A stretch of DNA of 64,000 nucleotides, from assembly GCF_022436705.1 (NCBI RefSeq), contig NZ_JAKUHT010000013.1:172655-236654 (forward strand), given 5' to 3'. Positions within the stretch are counted from its first letter, which is position 1. The number at the start of each line of letters is the position of its first letter. Below the pieces are notes generated by a model that was given only the letters and a program-made list of their open reading frames with translations, was not told the DNA's origin and searched no databases. Shown in pieces: positions 58,545-64,000 of the stretch. Origin of the DNA: Nocardioides sp. CFH 31398. Its GTDB lineage: Bacteria; Actinomycetota; Actinomycetes; Propionibacteriales; Nocardioidaceae. The position numbers and the translations under genes were made by a program.

Positions 58545-59168
58545 ATGCTGGAACGCTTCCGCGGGTTCTGGACCCGCCTGGTCTCGCCGATCGCCCACCT
58601 GCTGATCCGGCTCGGGGTGAGCCCGGACGCCGTGACGCTGGTCGGCACCCTCGGGGTCGCCACCGGCGCGCTGGTGTTCTTCCCCCAGGGGATGCTGCTG
58701 ACGGGCGTCCTCGTGATCACGGCGTTCGTGTTCTCGGACCTCGTCGACGGCTACATGGCGCGGCTCACCGACCGGTCGAGCCCCTTCGGTGCGTTCCTCG
58801 ACTCGACGCTGGACCGCGTCGGGGACGGCGCGATCTTCGGCGGTCTGGCGCTCTACTTCGCGGGCCCGGGGGACTCCACCCTCTACCTGGCCCTGAGCCT
58901 CGTCTGCCTGGTGATGGGCTCGGTGACGTCGTACGCCAGGGCGCGGGCCGAGTCGCTCGGCTACCAGGCCAAGGGCGGCATCGCCGAACGCGCCGACCGC
59001 CTCGTGGCCATCCTGGTGATGACCGGGCTGTCGGCGATCTTCTCGCTGCCGTTCCTGCTGTTCCTCACGCTGTGGGTGCTTGCCGTGGCGAGCACGATCA
59101 CGGTCGTCCAGCGCGTCCTGCTGGTCCGTCGCCAGGCGCTGGGCGGCCCGGCGCAGCCCCCGTCCTGA
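58545..59168 (+). CDS. pgsA: CDP-alcohol phosphatidyltransferase, phosphatidylinositol-phosphate synthase
   Basis: 207 aa, six membrane helices. The CDP-alcohol phosphotransferase motif DX2DGX2ARX8GX3DX3D is read as DLVDGYMARLTDRS, then FGAFLDSTLDRVGD (about residues 66-92). In actinobacteria the enzyme next to a HIT gene makes phosphatidylinositol phosphate from CDP-diacylglycerol and inositol phosphate, the first step toward PIMs and LAM-like lipids. The typical PgsA-HIT order supports that role. Phosphatidylglycerol phosphate synthase is the alternative within the family. Confidence 0.85.
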   Translation: MLERFRGFWTRLVSPIAHLLIRLGVSPDAVTLVGTLGVATGALVFFPQGMLLTGVLVITAFVFSDLVDGYMARLTDRSSPFGAFLDSTLDRVGDGAIFGGLALYFAGPGDSTLYLALSLVCLVMGSVTSYARARAESLGYQAKGGIAERADRLVAILVMTGLSAIFSLPFLLFLTLWVLAVASTITVVQRVLLVRRQALGGPAQPPS

Positions 59169-59176
59169 CGCCGAAT

Positions 59177-59208
59177 GGCAAAACTTCGGAACGACTGGGT
59201 AAAACTCG
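59177..59208 (+). promoter_or_regulatory. Direct repeats upstream of the SipW/TasA locus
   Basis: GGCAAAACTTCG (59177-59188) and GGTAAAACTCG (59198-59208) are direct repeats 21 bp apart, two helical turns, in an A-rich patch unusual for this genome. About 40 bp downstream there is GGTGATACGTCACC (59234-59247), a perfect palindrome near a possible -10 box. A response-regulator-type or BldD-like factor is possible; none is named by the sequence. Confidence 0.4.
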
Positions 59209-59302
59209 CACGGATCCGGCCACCCGGGTGTAGGTGATACGTCACCCTGGTCGTGCGCCCGGGACATCTCGGTTCCCGGCACTTACCTGGGGGGGTAGCG
59301 TG

Positions 59303-59869
59303 ATGAACACGCATGTCAAGAGGGGGATGCTGGCCGGAGGGGCGGCGTTCCTGCTGCTCGGAGGCGCCGGCTCGCTGGCCTACTGGAACAGCACCGACGT
59401 GGTGCCCGGCGACGGTCTGGACACGGGCCGCCTGGCGATCGACGCGAGCAGCTGCGACGCCGCGGGGTGGCTCGTCAGCAACGAGGTCGAGGGTGTCGAG
59501 GAGGTGGCCTTCGACCCGGCGACCGAGGTGCTGGTGCCGGGCGACGTGGTCACCCGGAGCTGCACGATCGCCGTGGACGCCGAGGGCACCAACCTCCGGT
59601 CGGTCTTCGGCGTGACCGGAGGTGGCCTCGGCGGGACGACGCTGGCGGGCGACGACCTGAGCGTGGTCGGGGGGATCACCCGGGGAGGTCAGCAGATCGA
59701 CCTCGGGCAGCCGGTGGAGCTGTCGGACGGCGACCAGCTGCGGGCCAGCCTCACGCTGGCCGTCCCGCTGAAGGCGGACGTCGTGGACAACGACTCCATG
59801 CTGAAGGCGATCCGTCTCGACGAGATCGTCCTGACGGCCACGCAGGCCACCACGCCGGCCGCCGGCTGA
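59303..59869 (+). CDS. Alternate-signal-peptide exported protein (SipW substrate) 1
   Basis: 188 aa, ATG preceded by a GGGGGGG ribosome site. The N-terminus MNTHVKRGMLAGGAAFLLLG continues with GAGSLAYWNSTD. This is the SipW-dependent alternate signal, in which the hydrophobic core ends in (T/S)LAYW instead of the usual AXA. The mature part is beta-rich with NEVEGVEEVAFDPATEVLVP and a later VEL-rich strand, as in TasA/camelysin-like proteins. It should be released by the signal peptidase encoded next (59936). The 3' end is close to a homopolymer tract, but the reading frame ends cleanly before it. It may build or coat a surface fibre. Confidence 0.85.
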   Translation: MNTHVKRGMLAGGAAFLLLGGAGSLAYWNSTDVVPGDGLDTGRLAIDASSCDAAGWLVSNEVEGVEEVAFDPATEVLVPGDVVTRSCTIAVDAEGTNLRSVFGVTGGGLGGTTLAGDDLSVVGGITRGGQQIDLGQPVELSDGDQLRASLTLAVPLKADVVDNDSMLKAIRLDEIVLTATQATTPAAG

Positions 59870-59876
59870 CCGCGGT

Positions 59877-59911
59877 GGGGGGGGGGGGGGGGGGCGCCCC
59901 CCCCCCCCCCC
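59877..59911. other. Homopolymer tract G18/C15, possible artefact
   Basis: Eighteen G (59877-59894) are followed by CG and fifteen C (59897-59911), a perfect GC hairpin of suspicious regularity. It lies 8 nt after the first substrate's stop codon and 25 bp before the sipW1 start. The sequence may be a terminator that was misread; it may also hide the real 5' end of sipW1. Confidence 0.7.
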
Positions 59912-59935
59912 GCCCCGGCGGGCACGGGGGCCCGC

Positions 59936-60484
59936 GTGGCGCGGGTCCTCGGTGTGGGCGTCTGCCTGCTCGCCGGGGTCGTGGTGGTCCTGGCCGTCGT
60001 GGTGCCCCGGGTGACCGGGTCGACGCCGTACACGGTGCTGACGGGGTCGATGGCGCCCGGCCTGCCGGTGGGCACCCTCGTGGTGGTCCGTCCGGTGTCG
60101 GCCGAGGACGTCCGGATCGGCACCGTCCTGACCTACCAGCTCCGCTCGGGACAGCCCGAGGTCGTGACCCACCGGGTGATCGGCACCCGTCAGGGTCCCG
60201 ACGGTCGGGAGTTCGTGACGCAGGGCGACGCCAACGCCGTCCCCGACGCCGAGCCGGTTCTCGAGCAGCAGGTGCGCGGCGAGGTCTGGTACTCGCTGCC
60301 GTGGGTGGGGAGGGTCTCCCACGCGCTCGACCCCGGGCAGCGCCGCAGCGTCACCGCGGTCCTCGCCGGCGGGCTGGCGCTGTACGCCGGCCTGTCGTTC
60401 GGCGCCGCGGGCCTGCAGGCCCGCCGGGGCCGGCGTGAGCGACGAGCCCGCAGGACCGAGGGCGTCCGGGAGGCGGCGGCGTGA
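59936..60484 (+). CDS. sipW: SipW-type signal peptidase I (copy 1)
   Basis: 182 aa from the GTG at 59936. The N-terminal helix (VLGVGVCLLAGVVVVLAVVV) is followed by the catalytic serine in TVLTGSMAPGLPVGTLVVV (near residue 39) and the general-base histidine in VVTHRVIG (near residue 77), the Ser-His pair of SipW/archaeal-eukaryotic signal peptidases instead of Ser-Lys. GDANAVPDAEPV is the substrate-loop motif. The N-terminus is about 25 residues shorter than that of copy 2, so the true start may be inside the damaged tract. The C-terminal tail is basic (RRGRRERRARR). It should process the neighbouring alternate signals. Confidence 0.88.
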   Translation: MARVLGVGVCLLAGVVVVLAVVVPRVTGSTPYTVLTGSMAPGLPVGTLVVVRPVSAEDVRIGTVLTYQLRSGQPEVVTHRVIGTRQGPDGREFVTQGDANAVPDAEPVLEQQVRGEVWYSLPWVGRVSHALDPGQRRSVTAVLAGGLALYAGLSFGAAGLQARRGRRERRARRTEGVREAAA

Positions 60485-61077
60485 GCGGCCGTCACCGTTC
60501 GGCGGCGCCGGGGCGCGGTGGGGGGCTCGTCCGCCGGCTGGTCCCACCCGTCCTGGCGCTCGCCGCCGCCGTCGCCCTGTTCCCGGGCGGGGGCACCCTG
60601 GCGGCGTGGACCGACCGCGCGAGCGTGGCCGCGGAGGGGATGTCGACGGGCCGGCTCGACCTGGCCGTGGACGGTGCCGGGGGCCTGGACACCACCCACG
60701 CCCGACCCGACCTCGCGCTGCAGGGCATGGTCCCGGGGGAGAGCAGCGCGGCGACCGTGGTGGTCGCGAACACCGGAGACGCCGACCTGCGCTGGTCGGC
60801 GGGCGTCACGACCGACGGCGGTCTCGGTCCGGCCCTGGAGGTCGAGCTGTGGCTCGGGGGTCGCGCCGGGCCGGACGACACCACCTACCCGAGGACGGAG
60901 TCCTGCACGGGCGGCGTCCGGCTCGCACCCGGCGAGGCGGTCAGGACGGACCGGGGAGCGTCCCGGGACCTCTGCGTCCGGGTCTCGCTCCCCGTCGCGA
61001 CGGACGACGCCTTCCAGGGCAGGACGACGGGCTCCGTCTCACTGCGCCTAGACGCGATGCAGGTGACCACGCCGTGA
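60481..61077 (+). CDS. TasA/camelysin-like exported protein
   Basis: 198 aa, GTG start overlapping the sipW stop (GTGA). The N-terminus has a twin-Arg-poor basic stretch, the core LVPPVLALAAAVALFPGGGT and the SipW-type end LAAWTDRASVAAEGMSTG, typical of TasA-family substrates. The mature domain has VPGESSAATVVVANTGDADL, a beta-sandwich pattern of TasA-like fibres. It ends in the GTGA overlap with the following gene. Together with its neighbours it may form the fibre subunit. A classical signal peptidase substrate is the alternative. Confidence 0.82.
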   Translation: MSGRHRSAAPGRGGGLVRRLVPPVLALAAAVALFPGGGTLAAWTDRASVAAEGMSTGRLDLAVDGAGGLDTTHARPDLALQGMVPGESSAATVVVANTGDADLRWSAGVTTDGGLGPALEVELWLGGRAGPDDTTYPRTESCTGGVRLAPGEAVRTDRGASRDLCVRVSLPVATDDAFQGRTTGSVSLRLDAMQVTTP

Positions 61078-61907
61078 CACGCGCACCGCACGTCGTCGCT
61101 CTCGTGGCCCTGGCCGTCTGGCTGGGCCAGGTCGACGGCACGTCCGCGGCCTTCACCGACCGTGCCGTGGTCACCAGCGGCACGCACACCTCGGGGTCGA
61201 TGGCGGCGCCCGCCGTCCCGACCGTGACCCAGGTCCGGGGCAGCGGCGCCACCCGCGTGGCCTGGACGGCGTCCGCCGTGGGGGACCACGGCGCCACGGC
61301 GACCTCGTACGAGGTCCAGCGGTACGACGCGGCGACGGGAGCGACGCCGACCGCCGTCTGCAGCGTCACCGCCGACCCCGGAGCGACCCTGGCCTGCGAG
61401 GACGGCACGCGGCCGTCCGGCACCCGTCACTACGCCGTCCGGGCTCGCTTCGGGGCCTCGTGGCGCGCCGAGTCCTCGCGGCGTGCCTTCGCCGCCGACC
61501 TGACCGGACCGGACGTGACCGTCACCCAGCCGGAGAACGGCTACCGCGGCAGCGCCGCGGACCTGCGGCGTGCCCTCGACCGCGGGTGCGGGGCCGACGC
61601 CCTCGGGTGCGGTTCCGCCGCCGACCCCGCAGGGGTGGAGGCCGTCCGCTGGGTGCTCGAGCTGCGCCCGAGCGCCGGCAACCGCGCCCTGCGGTGCTGG
61701 GACGGCGCATCTTTCGTGGTCGCGGGCGCCAGCGGCTGCGCCGACCGGGCGGCGGCGACCAGTGCCGTCTCGGGCGGGCTCCGCTGGCGGATCCCCGGGG
61801 CCGCGAACGAGGTCTACCGCGACCGCGGCACCTACACCGTCACGGTCACCGCCAGGGACGTGTTCGCCAACCCGACGACCGTCACCTCTGCCGTCACAGT
61901 CAACTGA
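61074..61907 (+). CDS. Exported fibronectin type III/Ig-like protein, SipW-type signal
   Basis: 277 aa, GTG start overlapping the upstream stop. The N-terminus VVALVALAVWLGQVDGTSAA continues with FTDRAVVTSGTHTSG; the AAFTDxAxV pattern is typical of SipW-cognate substrates. A first domain (about 40-130) with VPTVTQVRGSGATRVAWTAS, SYEVQRYDAATGA and HYAVRARFGASWRAESS is FN3-like. A second domain (about 145-277) is Ig-like and holds four cysteines (RGCGADALGCG, LRCWDG, SGCADR). It may be a matrix or adhesive component. It ends the first half of the locus before a hairpin. Confidence 0.8.
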   Translation: MTRAPHVVALVALAVWLGQVDGTSAAFTDRAVVTSGTHTSGSMAAPAVPTVTQVRGSGATRVAWTASAVGDHGATATSYEVQRYDAATGATPTAVCSVTADPGATLACEDGTRPSGTRHYAVRARFGASWRAESSRRAFAADLTGPDVTVTQPENGYRGSAADLRRALDRGCGADALGCGSAADPAGVEAVRWVLELRPSAGNRALRCWDGASFVVAGASGCADRAAATSAVSGGLRWRIPGAANEVYRDRGTYTVTVTARDVFANPTTVTSAVTVN

Positions 61908-61945
61908 CAGGCTTCCCCGAACGCCGGACGCGTGGCGTTTGGGTG

Positions 61946-61964
61946 TCCCACCCTTGTGGTGGGA
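61946..61964 (+). terminator. Terminator-like hairpin after the first half of the SipW locus
   Basis: TCCCACC (61946-61952) pairs with GGTGGGA (61958-61964) around CTTGT. An AACGCC/GGCGTT stem (61920-61939) lies just upstream. Together they would attenuate read-through into the second half of the locus. Confidence 0.6.
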
Positions 61965-61982
61965 GGACTCGGGATTCCCCTG

Positions 61983-62021
61983 ACACATTCTTCTGCGACC
62001 GCAGAAATGTGTATGTACCAT
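61983..62021 (+). promoter_or_regulatory. Inverted repeat and -10 box upstream of the second SipW substrate
   Basis: ACACATTCTTCTGC (61983-61996) and GCAGAAATGTGT (62001-62012) form an inverted repeat with perfect TTCTGC/GCAGAA core. It is unusually A+T-rich for the window. TACCAT (62016-62021) is a -10-like box (TANNNT), giving a transcript start near 62028, 44 nt before the ATG. The repeat would overlap the -35 region, so a repressor is plausible. Confidence 0.5.
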
Positions 62022-62071
62022 ATGTTTCGGTGTTGAGCCGCTGACCGCGGCCCGAGCAGGGAGATCCCGAG

Positions 62072-62593
62072 ATGAAGAAGTCCACCAAGTCCGTCCTGGC
62101 CGCCGGTGCCGCGGTCGTCGTCCTCACCGGGGGAGCGGGCTCGCTGGCGTACTGGAACGCCACCGCCGACATCGGCGGCGGCGAGATCGACTCCGGCGAC
62201 CTGGACCTCACGCCGGACGGCGACGGGGTCTGGCAGCTGAACGGGACCGACGTCCCCGACCCGGAGGCCGTCGTCCTCGTCCCCGGGGACGTGCTGACCT
62301 ACGCGGGGGCCTACACCGTCGTGGCCGTCGGCGACAACATCGAGGCGACGCTGACCGCCGAGGGCGCCGGCGGTGCCGGCACCCTCGCCCCGTACCTCGA
62401 CGTCGACCTCACGGCGACGACCGCGGGCGCCGCCGTCACCACGATCGACGAGTCGAACGACGGGGACACCCTGGACGTCGACCTCACCGTCGACTTCCCC
62501 TTCGGTGGCGCCGCGGACAACGCCTCGAAGACCCGGACGCTCGACCTCACGGGCGTCTCGGTCGTCCTGACGCAGACCGACGCGACCCCCTGA
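62072..62593 (+). CDS. Alternate-signal-peptide exported protein (SipW substrate) 2
   Basis: 173 aa, ATG at 62072, with CAGGGAG 13 nt upstream. The signal MKKSTKSVLAAGAAVVVLTG continues with GAGSLAYWNATAD, nearly the same as in the first substrate (SLAYWN). The mature domain contains VVLVPGDVLTYAGAYTVVAV, a strand pattern similar to TasA-like proteins, and many Asp and Thr. It has no cysteines. It is the first gene of the second SipW half. Its sequence is clearly not identical to the first, so the two are old paralogues. Confidence 0.87.
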   Translation: MKKSTKSVLAAGAAVVVLTGGAGSLAYWNATADIGGGEIDSGDLDLTPDGDGVWQLNGTDVPDPEAVVLVPGDVLTYAGAYTVVAVGDNIEATLTAEGAGGAGTLAPYLDVDLTATTAGAAVTTIDESNDGDTLDVDLTVDFPFGGAADNASKTRTLDLTGVSVVLTQTDATP

Positions 62594-62624
62594 GGGCCGC
62601 CGGCCCCCTCGCGACCCGACCGCG

Positions 62625-63263
62625 ATGACGCCCCTCGCCGCCACGGCCACCGCCGTGCCGGCCGAGGACGCTGCCCCCTCCCCCCGGGCAGCGTCGCTCG
62701 GTCGGCACCGGCGGCGACGCGTCGTGTCCGTCGCCTGGTCGGCGCTGTGCTGGGCCGTGGTCCTCGTCGCCGCCGGGGTGCTCCTGGCCGCGGTGCTCGT
62801 GCCGCGCCTCGCCGGTGCCACGCCGTACACGGTGCTGACGGGGTCGATGACGCCCACCTACCCGCCCGGGACGCTCGTCGTGGTCCGCCCCGTCGACCCC
62901 GAGGACCTCACCGTCGGCGACGTGGTCACCTACCAGCGCGCCTCCGGTCAGGCCGCCGTCGTGACCCACCGCGTCGTGGCGGTGGCCAGCGGCACGGTCG
63001 ACGGCGAGCGGTCCTTCCGGACCCGTGGCGACGCGAACAACGCCGTCGACCGGGAGCCGGTGATGCCGGTGCAGGTCAAGGGCGAGGTCTGGTACGCCGT
63101 GCCCTGGCTGGGCCACCTCAACGGCTGGCTGTCGGGCGCCCAGCGCCAGTGGGCGTCGTACGGCGTGGGGGCGGGCTTGGTCGTCTACGCGCTCGTGATG
63201 GGCGGCGGGGCCTGGCTGGACCGGCGCCGTCGGCGCCGTCGGCGCCGGAGGGCCGCCGCGTGA
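62625..63263 (+). CDS. sipW: SipW-type signal peptidase I (copy 2)
   Basis: 212 aa from the ATG at 62625. The N-terminal Arg-rich stretch (RHRRRRVVSVAWSALCWAVV) and helix lead to the catalytic serine in TVLTGSMTPTYPPGTLVVV (near residue 72) and the histidine in VVTHRVVAVASG (near residue 111). RGDANNAVDREPV matches the loop of copy 1. A second helix and a poly-Arg tail follow. It is about 60% similar to copy 1 by eye over the core. It should cleave the upstream substrate with a dedicated or shared specificity. Confidence 0.9.
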   Translation: MTPLAATATAVPAEDAAPSPRAASLGRHRRRRVVSVAWSALCWAVVLVAAGVLLAAVLVPRLAGATPYTVLTGSMTPTYPPGTLVVVRPVDPEDLTVGDVVTYQRASGQAAVVTHRVVAVASGTVDGERSFRTRGDANNAVDREPVMPVQVKGEVWYAVPWLGHLNGWLSGAQRQWASYGVGAGLVVYALVMGGGAWLDRRRRRRRRRRAAA

Positions 63264-63985
63264 GGGCGTCGGCCGTCGTCCACCTGCTGCCGCTCTTGGC
63301 CGTGCTGGCGGGGGCGTCGCTGGCCCTGGCCGTCCCGCCGGGGCACGCCGAGGGGCGTGGGCCGTCCGTCGGGCTGAGCCCGGACGGCGGCCGTTACGCC
63401 GACTCCCTCGAGGGGCCGCTGTTCGACGAGGCGCTGCGATGGGTCCCCGGCGACCGCCGCTCGGCGTCCTGGTGGGTGCGCAACGAGTCGGCCGACACCG
63501 CCCGCCTGTCGGTGGAGGTCCCCGAGGACGCCGTCGTGCCCGGGTGGCTGGGGGTGTCGACCCGCGCCGACGACGGCTGGACACCCGTCGCCGCCGACGC
63601 GTCGGGCGTGGTCGGCCTGCTCGCCCCCGGGGAGGAGCGCCGGGTCGACCTGCGCGTCGACATGCGCCCGGGCGCCGGGAACGCCTCCGAGCGGGGGACC
63701 GCCGACCTGCGCCTGCGCGTCCGGCTGACGGAGGAGGTCCCCGGCGGCGGGCCCGACGAGCAGGGCCCGGGCGGGGCCGGGCCGACCGCACCCGGCGACG
63801 GGTCGGACCACGACGGGCTCCTGCCCGGCACCGGGTCACCCCTCGGGCTCGGGCTGCTCCTGCTCGCGGCCCTCCTGGTCGGACTCGGCGCCGCGCTGCT
63901 GCGCCGGGCGGCGCGCGACCGCGACGGCACCGCCCCCGCCGGGCGGCCCACCGCGGAGCCCGCGCCGGCGGAGGTCCCGACGTGA
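63260..63985 (+). CDS. LPGTG-anchored surface protein of the SipW locus
   Basis: 241 aa, GTG start overlapping the sipW2 stop (GTGA). A conventional signal peptide (LLAVLAGASLALAVPPGHA) is followed by a beta-rich domain with ADTARLSVEVPEDAVVPGWL and RRVDLRVDMRPGAGNASERG. The C-terminus LLPGTGSPLGLGLLLLAALL with a following RRAARDRD is a sortase signal: LPGTG, hydrophobic helix and positive tail. It would be linked to the cell wall and could anchor the SipW-processed fibre. The tail after the helix is Pro/Ala-rich and longer than usual. Confidence 0.82.
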   Translation: MRASAVVHLLPLLAVLAGASLALAVPPGHAEGRGPSVGLSPDGGRYADSLEGPLFDEALRWVPGDRRSASWWVRNESADTARLSVEVPEDAVVPGWLGVSTRADDGWTPVAADASGVVGLLAPGEERRVDLRVDMRPGAGNASERGTADLRLRVRLTEEVPGGGPDEQGPGGAGPTAPGDGSDHDGLLPGTGSPLGLGLLLLAALLVGLGAALLRRAARDRDGTAPAGRPTAEPAPAEVPT

Positions 63986-64000
63986 GCCGCCACCGCGCGA
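63982..64000 (+). CDS. Start of a further gene of the SipW locus (3' end outside window)
   Basis: Only MSRHRA can be read from a GTG that overlaps the preceding stop codon (GTGA). The beginning is similar to MSGRHRSA of the TasA-like gene at 60481, so the next gene may be a second TasA-like protein and the locus may continue its duplicated order. Confidence 0.5.

Overview
The window is 64 kb of very GC-rich DNA from an actinobacterium. Several features point to the Propionibacteriales (Nocardioidaceae-like), although no rRNA is present to settle this. They are: frequent GTG starts with GTGA or ATGA overlaps, TANNNT -10 boxes placed 7 nt before start codons (leaderless genes), a sulfite reductase operon with a cysteine leader peptide, a phosphatidylinositol-phosphate synthase next to a HIT protein, an FprB-type ferredoxin reductase, and SipW-type exported proteins.

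Layout. 0-0.7 kb: tail of a HipA-like kinase and a DUF3037 partner. 0.8-4.5 kb: sulfate assimilation operon on the minus strand (leader peptide, sir, a 53-aa zinc-ribbon gene, cysH, sirohydrochlorin chelatase). 4.5-7 kb: two paralogous lipoproteins and glyA. 7-11 kb: C4-dicarboxylate two-component system divergent from dctA. 11-14 kb: a TRM11-like methyltransferase and an AidB-like acyl-CoA dehydrogenase. 14-18.6 kb: a YihY membrane protein and a potassium module (RCK channel, TrkH, TrkA). 18.7-22.4 kb: an unusual alpha/beta-hydrolase fused to an ABC ATPase, plus its permease. 22.6-41.8 kb: an exopolysaccharide locus with its own histidine kinase and NarL-type regulator, an initiating sugar-phosphate transferase, a PMI-type cupin, a secreted propeller/malectin protein, two glycosyltransferases, two sulfotransferases, a kinase-fold phosphotransferase, a low-molecular-weight tyrosine phosphatase, a Wzz/Wzc tyrosine autokinase, a flippase and a polymerase. 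41.8-49.9 kb: housekeeping and orphan genes, four tRNA genes and structured intergenic DNA. 50-59.2 kb: thrS ... HIT - pgsA, with a roughly 6 kb stretch between them that holds a lipoprotein, a DUF559 protein and a TetR-controlled diiron oxygenase/FprB pair. 59.3-64 kb: a tandem SipW/TasA-type surface-protein locus that runs off the end.

How the parts work together. The 22.6-41.8 kb block looks like a complete Wzx/Wzy-type pathway for a polysaccharide that is probably sulfated. A 16-bp motif with NarL-type 7-2-7 geometry recurs upstream of the kinase, the initiating transferase and the secreted protein, at a nearly constant distance from a -10 box; weaker matches lie at two more promoters. 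The 59-64 kb block contains two SipW-type peptidases, each directly downstream of a short protein with an alternate signal peptide. It also contains two further TasA-like or FN3-like substrates and an LPGTG-anchored protein. This is consistent with an extracellular fibre or coat. Five intergenic arrays share a 19-bp core repeated with an exact 32-bp period (about three helical turns); four begin shortly after a stop codon in the sense direction of the gene.

Two homopolymer-rich stretches (29744-29905 and 59877-59911) look like sequencing or assembly damage at strong GC hairpins and should be resequenced before the adjacent gene ends are trusted.
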